Positions 1 to 8,092 of a stretch of DNA of 64,000 nucleotides are shown here, in pieces. Where the stretch lies: contig NZ_JACWMY010000010.1 in assembly GCF_014773265.1 (NCBI RefSeq), forward strand, positions 62,001-126,000, in the 5' to 3' direction. The DNA is from Mucilaginibacter pankratovii. GTDB taxonomy: Bacteria > Bacteroidota > Bacteroidia > Sphingobacteriales > Sphingobacteriaceae. The position numbers were made by a program, and so were the translations under genes. Below the pieces are notes generated by a model. The model was not told where the DNA came from. It ran no database searches and saw only the letters and a program-made list of their open reading frames with translations. Position 1 is the stretch's first letter; every line of letters starts with the position of its first letter.

Positions 1-168
1 TGAATAGGATAGGCAAGTTAAGCATTACCTTAATAGGTTTCAATGCTTGCCTTTTAAACTTTTGCCGGGTATCCAGCGCGGGCTGTTTTTTACCACCCTT
101 AAAGCTTGTGCATCGTATTTTGTCGAAAGGGGATCATCACTGTGGATAACATTGTGATTAAGCTGCTC
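1..168 (-). pseudogene. Remnant of a TonB C-terminal-domain gene, frameshifted and cut by the window edge
   Basis: Reading the minus strand just after the stop of the next TonB-like gene, 168-43 encodes a stretch with DAQALRVVKNSPRWIPG, the central signature of a TonB C-terminal domain. That frame stops at 40-42. The expected last strand (KVMLNLPILF) continues in another frame from about 49 down to base 1, so a small indel near 45-55 breaks the domain. No start codon or N-terminal half is present. It looks like a leftover from tandem duplication of the neighbouring genes. The true 3' end lies outside the window. Confidence 0.55.
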
Positions 169-170
169 GT

Positions 171-587
171 TTATTCCTCAGACGCAAGGCAGATAAACAT
201 AGAGATGGAAAATTTTGTCCGAACTAAATAGCCGTTCTGAATACCCGGACGCCACTTGGGAGATCGTTGAATTGCCTTAACAAACTCCTTACCGGTTGCA
301 GAGTCCCAGTTGCGTAATATTTTGATGTGAGATATCGTGCCGTCCTTCTCCACTACAAATGACGCTATAAACCTACCCTCTGTATTATGGCCAACGCCGT
401 CGGGTGGCACATATCTTACATTTTTCATGAGGTATTTATTAAACGCAACCTCATCATTGCCGAATTGCGGCTGCTGTTCTACAGCTGTGTAAACAATGGT
501 GTCCTTAACGTTTATTTTAGGCTGCTTTGGTTGTGCATTAGCTACTGCAACTATGATGAGTACTGTAAACGTCAATAAGGCTTTCAT
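171..587 (-). CDS. Secreted TonB C-terminal-domain protein
   Basis: A 138-residue protein with a signal peptide (residues 1-18, ending VANA before QPKQ). A TonB C-terminal domain spans about residues 60-133, with FVVEKDGTISHIKILR and the SPKWRPG turn typical of the family. It lacks the N-terminal membrane anchor and proline-rich linker of a classical energy transducer, so it is probably a periplasmic stand-alone domain and not a working TonB. Such short proteins are common in Bacteroidota and their partner is unknown. The next gene upstream (659-1078) is a paralogue and a broken third copy follows it. The last residues (MFICLASEE) depart from the usual PI-F ending, which may mean some decay. 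Confidence 0.75.
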   Translation of the reverse strand: MKALLTFTVLIIVAVANAQPKQPKINVKDTIVYTAVEQQPQFGNDEVAFNKYLMKNVRYVPPDGVGHNTEGRFIASFVVEKDGTISHIKILRNWDSATGKEFVKAIQRSPKWRPGIQNGYLVRTKFSISMFICLASEE

Positions 588-658
588 TTGCTTAAAGATA
601 GGGAAAATACTGAAATGTTACTTCCTCGGTCTAAAGCAATAGCTTTAGCGCTATTTTA

Positions 659-1078
659 TTAAAGGCGAAAGCCGATAGGTACCGAAAATTGCACGCGTAC
701 CGGCTTTCCGCCCTGCGTGCCGGGAACCCAAGGCGGTAAAATGCTCATCAGGCGTAGGGCTTCCTGATCTAATTCGGGTGAAACGCTTCTTATAACCCTT
801 AGGTCCGATAACGTGCCATCTTTTTCTACTACAAAAGTGAGGATAACGGTTCCCTGTATTTTATCGATGCGGGCTTGCTTTGGGTATTTCAGGTTTTTGT
901 TGAGGAATTTAGCAAACTTTTCGTTACCGCCCTTAAATTCTGGGATGGTTTCAACCCGCATAAAAATCTTACTGGTATCTTTAGGTAGTTTTGTGGTATC
1001 GGTTGTTTGAGCCACCACCCTTATTGAAAAAGTAGAGGTGATCGTAAAAAGAAGGCCTAAACGTACTAATAGTTTCAT
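659..1078 (-). CDS. Secreted TonB C-terminal-domain protein
   Basis: A 139-residue protein. Residues 1-23 form a signal peptide ending in VVAQ. The TonB C-terminal domain covers about residues 70-137, with GTVILTFVVEKDGTLSDLRV, a conserved LDQEALRLM helix and the closing strand VRVQFSVPI. Like its neighbour at 171-587 it has no transmembrane anchor or proline-rich spacer, so energy transduction to a receptor cannot be assumed. It lies 12 bases downstream of the prenyl synthase stop on the same strand and may be read through from that gene. The domain call is firm and the role is unknown. Confidence 0.8.
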   Translation of the reverse strand: MKLLVRLGLLFTITSTFSIRVVAQTTDTTKLPKDTSKIFMRVETIPEFKGGNEKFAKFLNKNLKYPKQARIDKIQGTVILTFVVEKDGTLSDLRVIRSVSPELDQEALRLMSILPPWVPGTQGGKPVRVQFSVPIGFRL

Positions 1079-1090
1079 ACCCTAAATATA

Positions 1091-2065
1091 CTAATATTCC
1101 CTCACCAGCAAGCCGTCGGCAAAATCGCGGAGGTATTGTTTGCTGTCTTCGGGCAGGCTGATCTGCTCCAGCGCTTTAAAGGCTTTTTCGGCATAGGCCT
1201 GCATTTCGTCTTCGGCGTATTGGCGCACGTTTGCTTTGTTATAAATTTCGGTAACGGCGGCTACTTTTTCGGCAGCGTCAAACTGGGTAAATGTTATCCA
1301 GCGCTGCAGCTCTTCGGCATCGGTGCCTTCAACCAATTGCAGAGCCTTTATCAGCAGGTAAGTTTTTTTGTTGGAGATGATGTCGCCGCCAACCTGTTTG
1401 CCAAATTTTTGCGGATCGCCGTAAACATCCAGTATATCATCCTGTAACTGGAAAGCGATGCCAAGGTTCACGCCAAATTCGGATAGCAGATCTGCATCCT
1501 TATTGTCTGCTTCACCGATAAGGGCGCCTATCTTTAAGGCACCGCCCAGCACCACGGCCGTTTTAAGGCGGATCATGTTGATGTATTCCCCGATGCTGAT
1601 ATTGTTGCTGGTCTCAAAGGTCATGTCCAGCTGCTGGCCTTCGCAAACGCCAACAGCAGTTTCGTTAAATATGTCCAATACACGGCGCAGGATGTTATCG
1701 CGCACTTGCATCATCAGCTTGTAGCCTTCAATCAGCATCACATCGCCGCTAAGGATGGCCACGTTCTGGTTCCATTTTTCATGCACGGTGGCACGGCCGC
1801 GGCGGATGGGGGCGTTATCCATAATATCGTCATGCATCAGCGTGAAGTTATGGAACACCTCGATGGCCAGGGCAGGGGGAAGGGCCGCTTCCACATCGCC
1901 GCCAAACAGGTCGCATGCCATCAGTAACAGGGCCGGGCGCATGCGCTTGCCGCCTATTGACAAAATATAACTTATAGGCTCGTACAGTTCGGCAGGGTAT
2001 GCCGGGTATTTCAATTGTTCTACCGAGGTTGCAATAAGTGCTTGCAGGTCTTCGAGTTTTCTCAT
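1091..2065 (-). CDS. Polyprenyl (isoprenyl) diphosphate synthase
   Basis: A 324-residue trans-prenyltransferase that condenses isopentenyl diphosphate onto an allylic diphosphate, supplying farnesyl/geranylgeranyl or longer chains for quinones and carotenoids. The family motifs are complete: GGKRMRP at 38-44, the first aspartate-rich motif DDIMD at 79-83 followed by RRG, and the second motif DDILD at 209-213 with the upstream FQLQ. A phenylalanine lies five residues before the first DD. In known enzymes a bulky residue there shortens the product, so a C15-C20 product is likely, but this is inference. RNase R lies upstream on the same strand, separated by a hairpin spacer (2078-2133). Confidence 0.9.
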   Translation of the reverse strand: MRKLEDLQALIATSVEQLKYPAYPAELYEPISYILSIGGKRMRPALLLMACDLFGGDVEAALPPALAIEVFHNFTLMHDDIMDNAPIRRGRATVHEKWNQNVAILSGDVMLIEGYKLMMQVRDNILRRVLDIFNETAVGVCEGQQLDMTFETSNNISIGEYINMIRLKTAVVLGGALKIGALIGEADNKDADLLSEFGVNLGIAFQLQDDILDVYGDPQKFGKQVGGDIISNKKTYLLIKALQLVEGTDAEELQRWITFTQFDAAEKVAAVTEIYNKANVRQYAEDEMQAYAEKAFKALEQISLPEDSKQYLRDFADGLLVREY

Positions 2066-2077
2066 TTAAGGTGAATG

Positions 2078-2133
2078 GTGAGTGGTGAATGGTGAGCGGT
2101 GAGTTTTAGAACTATTCACCATTTACCACTCAC
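2078..2133. repeat. Intergenic hairpin built from GTGAATGG-like words
   Basis: A 19-base left arm (2078-2096, GTGAGTGGTGAATGGTGAG) pairs with 2115-2133 (TTCACCATTTACCACTCAC) with few mismatches, leaving an 18-base loop. It fills the gap between the RNase R stop and the prenyl synthase start. No U-run follows, so it is not an ordinary terminator. It resembles other word-repeat spacers in this window (11823-11876, 12343-12456, 41374-41566, 45102-45190, 60061-60149). Confidence 0.7.
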
Positions 2134-2136
2134 TGA

Positions 2137-4278
2137 TTAGTTTGTTACTAAGGAAAAATCTATCTGTTTTTTGGTCAAATCTACCGTTTTTACGCGGATG
2201 CTCACTTCATCGCCAAGTTGGTAAATTTTCTTTTTACGCTGGCCGATGATAGCGTAGTTCTTCTCATCCAGGGTATAAAAATCATCGCTGATATCGCGCA
2301 GGCGGATCATGCCCTCGCATTTGTTCTCGATGATCTCCACGTACATACCCCACTCGGTAACACCCGAGATGATGCCGGTAAACACGTTGCCCACCTGGTC
2401 TTTCAGGTATTCGGCCTGTTTGTATTTAACTGACGAGCGTTCGGCATCTGCCGCCTTTTTCTCCATCTGCGAGCTGTGCTTGCACAGTTCCTCGTAATGC
2501 TCGCCGTTTACGCTTTGGCCGCCATTTAAATAGTGGAATAATATGCGATGCACCATCACATCCGGGTAACGGCGGATAGGCGAGGTAAAGTGGGTATAAT
2601 GATCAAACGCCAAACCGTAGTGGCTTGATGTTTTGGTGGTATAAATAGCCTTAGCCATCGATCGGATGGCCAGATGGGTAAGCACATTCTGCTCTTTTTT
2701 GCCTTCCACATCCTCCATTAAAAAATTGAGGGATTTGGCGGTTTCCTTATCGCTTTTGGTGTTTATCTTATATCCAAACCGTGCTGCAAACTGCGCAAAA
2801 TTCGCCAGCGCATCGGGTTTTGGGGAATCGTGCGCACGATAAACAAAGGTGTATTTATGTTTGCCTTTGCCCATTTTACTTATGTATTCGGCCACTTTTT
2901 TATTAGCCAAAAGCATAAAGTCTTCTATCAGCTTATGAGCGTCTTTGCGTTCTTTTACGTAAACGCCGGTTGGCTTGCCGGTTTCATCCAGTTTGAATTT
3001 TACCTCTGTAGTTTCAAAACTGATAGCGCCATTTTTAAACTTGCGGTCGCGCAGTTTGTAGGCGAGGGCGTTTAGTTGTTCAATCTCTTCCACATAATCG
3101 CCGGTTTTGGTTTCTATAACGTCCTGCACTTCCTCGTAGGTAAAGCGCCGGTCGCTATGGATCACGGTTTTACCAAACCATTGCTCAATAATGTTGGCAT
3201 CGGCATCCATCTCAAAAACAGCAGCAAAACATAATTTATCTTCTTTTGGACGAAGCGAGCAGAGCCCGTTCGACAGTCTTTCCGGCAGCATCGGGATCAC
3301 CCTGTCTACCAGGTAAACAGAAGTTCCGCGTTCATAAGCCTCTTTATCCAGGGCCGAATCGGGGATGATGTAATGCGATACATCTGCAATGTGCACACCA
3401 ACTTCGTAATTGCCGTTATCCAGCTTTTTGTAGGAGATGGCATCATCAAAGTCCTTGGCATCAAATGGGTCGATAGTGATGGTGAGCGTTTTACGGAAAT
3501 CCTTGCGTTTGGCAATTTCATCTGCTGAGATCTCCGCCGGAATTTCTTCGGCATCTTTCTCCACCTCGGCAGGGAAGGAGAGCGGGAAACCGTACTCGGC
3601 CAGGATGGCGTTCATCTCGGTATCGTTCTCACCCTGGTTACCCAGTACGTGCTTGATACGGCCTATCGGGTTTTTAGCACCGGCGGGCCAGTCGGTAATT
3701 TCGGCAACGGCTTTTATTCCGTTTTTAGCACCGTTCAGATCGCTGATGGGGATAAAAATATCGTGCATCATCTTGCGGTCGTCGGGGATGAAGAAGGCAA
3801 AACGCTCGGAGAGTTTTACAATACCGGTGAACTCCATTTTGTTGCGCTGCAATATTTCTATCACTTCGCCTTCCTGGCGTTTGCCCTTGCTGATAGCGTA
3901 TACGTAAACCTTTACCCGGTCGCCGTTGAGGGCGTTACGCAGTTTGCGGGGAGCCACAAAAATATCGGTTTCGGATGGGTCGTCGGTAACGATGAAAGCA
4001 GAGCCGTCGTTGGTTAGGTCAACTTTTCCTTCCACAAAGGTTTTTAGCTCCAGTAACTGGAACTTGCCCGGAGAGATCTCCTTTAAAACGCCTTTAAAGG
4101 CTTCGTCTTTTAATACATCAAATATCACGTCGCGGGCATCCGGGTCGCGCACGTTTAGCTTGGCCGAAACCTGTTTATGATTAAGCGGCGTATTGCCGTT
4201 CTGTTCGAATATGTCCAGCACCATTTGCGTAAGCACCTGGTTGATGGATGAATTGCCTTTTTTTTTCTTTTTAGACAT
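2137..4278 (-). CDS. rnr: Ribonuclease R (3'-5' exoribonuclease)
   Basis: A 713-residue RNase II/RNB-family exoribonuclease that degrades structured RNA processively from the 3' end. From the N-terminus there is a lysine-rich start, a winged-helix-like segment (about 10-70), cold-shock/OB domains (about 75-215), the RNB catalytic core with DPFDAKDFDDA at 270-280 (conserved Mg-binding aspartates), and a C-terminal S1 domain (about 635-710). Length and order match RNase R and not the shorter RNase II. The prenyl synthase gene follows on the same strand. There is no sign of damage. Confidence 0.95.
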   Translation of the reverse strand: MSKKKKKGNSSINQVLTQMVLDIFEQNGNTPLNHKQVSAKLNVRDPDARDVIFDVLKDEAFKGVLKEISPGKFQLLELKTFVEGKVDLTNDGSAFIVTDDPSETDIFVAPRKLRNALNGDRVKVYVYAISKGKRQEGEVIEILQRNKMEFTGIVKLSERFAFFIPDDRKMMHDIFIPISDLNGAKNGIKAVAEITDWPAGAKNPIGRIKHVLGNQGENDTEMNAILAEYGFPLSFPAEVEKDAEEIPAEISADEIAKRKDFRKTLTITIDPFDAKDFDDAISYKKLDNGNYEVGVHIADVSHYIIPDSALDKEAYERGTSVYLVDRVIPMLPERLSNGLCSLRPKEDKLCFAAVFEMDADANIIEQWFGKTVIHSDRRFTYEEVQDVIETKTGDYVEEIEQLNALAYKLRDRKFKNGAISFETTEVKFKLDETGKPTGVYVKERKDAHKLIEDFMLLANKKVAEYISKMGKGKHKYTFVYRAHDSPKPDALANFAQFAARFGYKINTKSDKETAKSLNFLMEDVEGKKEQNVLTHLAIRSMAKAIYTTKTSSHYGLAFDHYTHFTSPIRRYPDVMVHRILFHYLNGGQSVNGEHYEELCKHSSQMEKKAADAERSSVKYKQAEYLKDQVGNVFTGIISGVTEWGMYVEIIENKCEGMIRLRDISDDFYTLDEKNYAIIGQRKKKIYQLGDEVSIRVKTVDLTKKQIDFSLVTN

Positions 4279-4623
4279 AGGTAGTAACTAATGCGCTAAG
4301 ATACGGAAAGAACTGTTAAGGAGGATTAACGATTTTATTTGAAAACTGTATGGATAGGTAGACCCAGAAGCGCTTGATAAACTGGAGAAGCCGGAGGGGA
4401 GCTGGATACGGCTATCCGATCTATTATTGTGCATGTGGAGGAAGAGGCGAAGGGGAGTAGATTCTTTTACGATATAGCACCCATTCAGGCGTCCACGCCC
4501 GAATGCTGGAAACTTAAGCGTCCACGCTTAAGTTCATCGGCCTTGTGGTAAAGTAAGCGTGGACCGCTTACAAATTTAAACAGTCAGGCGTAGACTCCTG
4601 ACTGGGCGGGTAGTTGCTTTTTA
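4279..4623. other. Intergenic stretch of 345 bases holding a palindrome cluster
   Basis: No gene is seen between RNase R and the next minus-strand gene. The left part carries a short AGCTGGATAC word (near 4400) that recurs at about 6143 before the second copy of the palindrome. The right part holds the palindrome cluster described at 4483-4604. Confidence 0.6.
4483..4604. repeat. Cluster of four short palindromes with a CGTCCACG-like core
   Basis: Four hairpins lie side by side: 4483-4504 (ATTC..GAAT arms), 4511-4534 (core CTTAAGCGTCCACGCTTAAG), 4554-4570 (TAAGCG..CGCTTA) and 4581-4604 (CAGTCAGG..CCTGACTG). Each has a GCGTCCACGC-like or related centre, while the outer arms differ in sequence yet remain complementary. 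The second palindrome and its left neighbour recur at 6159-6210. The arms pairing despite divergence suggests that folding, as DNA or RNA, is what is kept. Confidence 0.7.
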
Positions 4624-6024
4624 CTATTTCATTTCAGCCTTGCTCCAGGTTAATATAGCCTTGTACAGATCGGCTACAGGGGTTTGCGGCTGTTGCTTAT
4701 GCATTGCCATCAACGTTTGATTAAACTCCTTAAACTTGCTAAACTTCCGCTTGTTCACCATCAGGTCTTCGCGCAAGCCTATTACCACGTCGGCGGTGGC
4801 TTTATCGTAAGTGTCCATTACCCAGAGGCAAAATACGGCATGCGTCATGTATTCATTAAAAACGGCCATACTGCTGTTGTAGCTTTTTACTTCGTTTGCC
4901 CAAAATACCCGGTTTTTGAAAACACTGTCGATAGGCAAGCGGTACTTGTTTGATACCGGGTTTACGTAATTATGGTCTATCTCCGTAAACACTATGCCGC
5001 TCATCAGGCCTTCCTTTTGCTTCTCCGTCCAGGTAGGTTTTTCGTATCGGTCGGTAGCGCAAACAAACATAACGCTTTCGTTAAAGCTGCCGTTTTTTGT
5101 TTCGCTGGAGTAGTTTTGCGTGCTGTGCGAGCCGCCAATAAGTGGCGAAAACACCACTTTATAAGATTTGTAAGTCCGCTTAGGGAATTGTTCCTCCATC
5201 CAGGTCCACATACTTTTTATGGGCATCAGCTGCGCTTCACGGCTTATCTTTTCGGTATAAAAGGGCTGGTTCTGTTTATAAAATTCCCTGAATTTGGATT
5301 TCAGCGCGAAGTCCTCCGCAAGCGGAAGCAGCCTGGTGAACAGGTCAGTTTTATCCTCATCGCCGAATACATAGTAGTATGGGCCGGTGTTCACTATTTT
5401 GTTTTTTGCAAAGTGGTACATAAAGCTATTCTCGCGAAAGCCATAATAGTTTTCGTAAAAAACGCTGTCGGCAAAATCCAGTTGCTTAAAAATCGGGTGA
5501 TTAAGGTATGGCTTAAAGTAAGCCATCATCTTTTCGTAATAGGAACCCTGCTTCCACAGATCGGTGGCACGCTGACCGGACGGCGACAGTGTCCAGATGA
5601 CGTTAGCCAGTTCGTATACCTCGGGGATCTCAAATTGCACCTTCCCGGTATTTTTGGCAATATAGTCGCCTGGAAAGGCGGCCGTTACACCGTTGAAGCG
5701 AAATTCTAAAACGCCTTGTTTGCCTTTTGGCATAGCAAACGTTACATATAGTTTTTGCGCGTTGGGCGCGCTGGTATAAGGCATTACTATCGAATCCTTT
5801 CCGTAATAAATGGTACCCACCATACCCAGCGCGCCATCCGTGCCGATGTTAACCGTATCGCCGGCGCGTAAAATTTTCGGGTATTTGTCCGGGTAAAAAT
5901 TCCATTTTAAGTAAACGGTATCCGAAGGTGTGCTTACTACTTTAGGATAACTCTTCATAACATCCTGTGCAAAGGATGCGGCCGAACAGCTGATAAGCAT
6001 TAAAAGCGCATAAAAGTATCTCAT
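4624..6024 (-). CDS. Exported protein of unknown role, DUF4932-like
   Basis: A 466-residue protein with a signal peptide (residues 1-19, ending SFAQ). The C-terminal half resembles the DUF4932 group: SPLIGGSHSTQNY near 293-305, FTEIDHNYVNP at 346-356, and FNEYMTHAVF at 389-398. The E-x-x-H and E-x-x-x-H pairs could bind a metal as in gluzincin-like peptidases, but this is inference from motif shape only. The N-terminal 130 residues look like a beta-rich domain. It is flanked on both sides by copies of the CGTCCACG palindrome. I cannot assign a substrate. Confidence 0.6.
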   Translation of the reverse strand: MRYFYALLMLISCSAASFAQDVMKSYPKVVSTPSDTVYLKWNFYPDKYPKILRAGDTVNIGTDGALGMVGTIYYGKDSIVMPYTSAPNAQKLYVTFAMPKGKQGVLEFRFNGVTAAFPGDYIAKNTGKVQFEIPEVYELANVIWTLSPSGQRATDLWKQGSYYEKMMAYFKPYLNHPIFKQLDFADSVFYENYYGFRENSFMYHFAKNKIVNTGPYYYVFGDEDKTDLFTRLLPLAEDFALKSKFREFYKQNQPFYTEKISREAQLMPIKSMWTWMEEQFPKRTYKSYKVVFSPLIGGSHSTQNYSSETKNGSFNESVMFVCATDRYEKPTWTEKQKEGLMSGIVFTEIDHNYVNPVSNKYRLPIDSVFKNRVFWANEVKSYNSSMAVFNEYMTHAVFCLWVMDTYDKATADVVIGLREDLMVNKRKFSKFKEFNQTLMAMHKQQPQTPVADLYKAILTWSKAEMK

Positions 6025-6158
6025 CGGGAGCAGGTTTAGATGTAAAGGCTAATTTATTTAATTGACGCGAAAAAGCAAAGAGATCGAAAGAAGAATAAAC
6101 GAAAATCGTTTCAAATTGGTATCCTTATAACGGGCGAAGAAGAGCTGGATACTCGCCC

Positions 6159-6210
6159 GTTCAGTCGTCCACGCTTGAATGTTGAAAACTTAAGCGTCCA
6201 CGCTTAAGTT
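6159..6210. repeat. Second copy of the CGTCCACG palindrome pair
   Basis: 6159-6180 and 6187-6210 repeat the first two palindromes of the 4483-4604 cluster in the same order and orientation. The second is identical over its 24 bases (CTTAAGCGTCCACGCTTAAG core). The first has changed in both arms (GTTCA..TGAAT against ATTCA..CGAAT). The spacing and the following TTCAT(C/T)GG are also kept, so about 60 bases are shared. Confidence 0.75.
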
Positions 6211-6290
6211 CATTGGGCTCACCCGATACCTTCTGATCAGTTGTGCAGCAGCTTGAATCCCTTGTTCCGCCAATTTTGAACGATTCAATT

Positions 6291-7019
6291 TTAATCGGGA
6301 AAACACTGCGGCCCTACAGCACCGCCGCCATATTGCAATACTATCCTTTTCTTGTAAAAAATATACTCACAGCCATTATTGTAATGTTTGATTTGCGCTG
6401 CTGTCAGATCATCGCTGAAAAGTAAATATGAATATTTGCCCATACCGCTTCTCGCAAAGCCAATATTTGCTTTTTGCCCATTTTCAATTGAAATGCAATT
6501 GGCATTGGCAAGCAGTTTTTTTATCGTTATCAATGTCTCATTGTTCCAGTTAAGCATGACCAGCATTTGGTTAAGCTTTTCAGAATTAAGCTCTAAGTTC
6601 CATTCTTGGGTAACAGTTGTCATGTTATTTTTTAGAAGAGCTATTTTTAAGTCTATAGTTTCTTTAGTACTTACAATTTTATTTTCCGGATTAAATTCTA
6701 TAGAGACAGTGTAATTTGGGGGAACCAGCTTGTTATATTGAGTTTTTAAAGCGTCGACATTTTCATAATTCGAATCAATGTTTTTGATCAATTCTTTCCT
6801 ACTGCTCTTAGGCATCGAGAACATAAATAGTAAAAATTCTTTTGACCTAACATCGCTCGAATTATAAGCTTCAAGAAATTCTACCTTTTTATTTTCAGGC
6901 AGGTCTTTTAGAATAGCCTTAACCAGAGAGTCTTTGTTTATAGATTTATTAAATACCTGGCCTGAGGCTGTAATAATTGATAACAGGCATACAAAAGTTA
7001 ATATGGAGATTTTTTTCAT
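6291..7019 (-). CDS. Secreted protein of unknown function
   Basis: About 242 residues from the ATG at 7019 (MKKISILTFVCLLSIITAS, a signal peptide ending near residue 20). The nine extra upstream codons open to 7046 fall inside the repeat element (7038-7045 is GTGTCCCA), so the later start is preferred. The mature part is lysine- and asparagine-rich with a stretch LKDLPENKKVEFLEAYNSSD and a central beta-rich region. No family is recognised. The nearest upstream gene lies beyond the two-copy repeat, so the promoter may lie within or beside that element. Confidence 0.6.
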   Translation of the reverse strand: MKKISILTFVCLLSIITASGQVFNKSINKDSLVKAILKDLPENKKVEFLEAYNSSDVRSKEFLLFMFSMPKSSRKELIKNIDSNYENVDALKTQYNKLVPPNYTVSIEFNPENKIVSTKETIDLKIALLKNNMTTVTQEWNLELNSEKLNQMLVMLNWNNETLITIKKLLANANCISIENGQKANIGFARSGMGKYSYLLFSDDLTAAQIKHYNNGCEYIFYKKRIVLQYGGGAVGPQCFPD

Positions 7020-7037
7020 GACGGGGCGGACTGTATA

Positions 7038-7225
7038 GTGTCCCACTATGTTATTTAAATTTTTTTCTTGCTTTTGTATAAGTTTGTTATAATAAATAAA
7101 TTACAAAGGCTACTTAAACAACATGGGTGTCCCAAAGTGTTTCATATATTTTGCTTAAAATATTGATAATCAAAACTATGGAAAAACAAGGTGTCCCACA
7201 TTCAAAAGTGGGACACCTTGTTTTT
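7038..7225. repeat. GTGTCCCA element, copy 1
   Basis: About 185 bases shared with 56799-56990. It holds GTGTCCCA at 7038-7045 and 7127-7134, GTGTTTCA at 7137-7144, an AT-rich middle with TTGATAATCAA, and a hairpin at 7182-7225 made of GTGTCCCAC and its inverse. The distance from the second GTGTCCCA to the hairpin copy is 64 bases in both copies. Both copies lie between two minus-strand genes, and the hairpin end directly abuts the stop codon of the upstream gene (stop at 7225-7227 here). Confidence 0.75.
7182..7225. terminator. Perfect 18-bp hairpin with A and T tracts, terminator-like in both directions
   Basis: 7182-7199 and 7208-7225 are exact inverse copies (AAAAACAAGGTGTCCCAC), with an 8-base loop. 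The A tract on one side and T tract on the other give a U-run after the stem on either strand, so it should end transcription of the exonuclease gene that stops at 7225. It is also the right end of the GTGTCCCA repeat. Confidence 0.75.
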
Positions 7226-7932
7226 TATGCCACAATTGTAATACAATCCTCCGCTATCAAATTCTCACCGCGATACCGCCTTATCAATTGCGCCGTGGCT
7301 ATCACATCTTTTTGGCAATAAGTGCAAATACGCGGGAGGTCGTCTTCTACCCAGTAAACGTGGCCCACCTGGCTGCCGTCGATATCATCTTTAGAAGTGG
7401 GGATATCAAAGATGGCGGTGAGCAGGTTTAAGGAGGTGTAGTTTTTATAATCGCCGAATTTCCACAGTTCCATGGTATCCAGGTGGTTTATTTCCCAGGG
7501 CTTTTTTCCGGCTATCTGTAAATGCGGCGGAAAGGGTACCCCGTTGATCAGCATCCGGCGGCAGATGTACGGGAAATCAAATTCCTTGCCGTTATGAGCG
7601 CACAGGATAATGCTGGGCGGTTGGCTGCTCAGCATTTTGCTGAAATCTATCAACAATTCTTTTTCCTCGTGCCCGGCAAAGGATTTTACACGGAGACCTG
7701 TCTTCTTCCCGTTTAAAAAGATCCCAACGGAGATACAAACGATCTTACCAAACTCCGCCCAGATGCCCGCGCGTTCGTAAAAATTTTCAGCCGTTTCTTC
7801 TTTACGCTGATATTGGGTTTTGGCTTCCCAAAGCTCCTGCAAATGTTCGGGCACTTCGTTATGCGTGGGGTATTGCGGTACGGTTTCTATATCCAAAACC
7901 ATCAGGTTACCCAGGTCGTATTGTTCAAGCAT
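7225..7932 (-). CDS. DnaQ/PolB-type 3'-5' exonuclease
   Basis: A 235-residue protein with a DEDDy exonuclease fold of the predicted PolB-like 3'-5' exonuclease group. Motif ExoI is LDIET with D14 and E16. ExoII is AHNGKEFD with N114 and D119. ExoIII is YCQKDV with Y205 and D209. All four acidic residues are in place, so it should be active on single-stranded ends. No polymerase domain is attached, so its role (repair, RNA or DNA turnover) is open. The gene ends inside the hairpin of the GTGTCCCA element, and upstream lies another palindrome (7966-8058). Confidence 0.8.
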   Translation of the reverse strand: MLEQYDLGNLMVLDIETVPQYPTHNEVPEHLQELWEAKTQYQRKEETAENFYERAGIWAEFGKIVCISVGIFLNGKKTGLRVKSFAGHEEKELLIDFSKMLSSQPPSIILCAHNGKEFDFPYICRRMLINGVPFPPHLQIAGKKPWEINHLDTMELWKFGDYKNYTSLNLLTAIFDIPTSKDDIDGSQVGHVYWVEDDLPRICTYCQKDVIATAQLIRRYRGENLIAEDCITIVA

Positions 7933-7965
7933 TTGTTCGTAGTATTTGAATTAAATTAGTCTGTT

Positions 7966-8058
7966 TAGCCTCACCTAAATCCTCTCCAAAGGAGTGGACT
8001 TGAATAGCAAATCCAATATTTAGCCCTTCTCCTTGGGAGAAGGGTTGGGATGAGGCTA
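7966..8058. repeat. Intergenic palindrome, TAGCCTCACCTAAATC type
   Basis: The left end TAGCCTCACCTAAATCCTCT (7966-7985) and right end AGAAGGGTTGGGATGAGGCTA (ending 8058) are imperfect inverse copies. Internal CTCCAAAGGAG and CTCCTTGGGAG are smaller palindromes. It fills the gap between PBP1C and the exonuclease, both on the minus strand. This CCTCACC...GGTGAGG style is seen in other Bacteroidota spacers from memory; only one copy is visible here. Confidence 0.65.
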
Positions 8059-8092
8059 TGCGGTAAGTTTGCGAACACATGTTAAATTTAGG

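Noticed and set aside
3437..3907. Plus-strand frame of 156 codons over RNase R
   Set aside because: A shadow frame over a well-conserved gene; serine-rich low-quality product.
4972..5709. Plus-strand frame of 245 codons over the DUF4932-like gene
   Set aside because: It is antisense to a gene with a signal peptide and family motifs; its own product shows no domain.
7127..7321. Plus-strand frame of 64 codons starting in the GTGTCCCA element
   Set aside because: It is composed of repeat DNA and the antisense end of the exonuclease gene.
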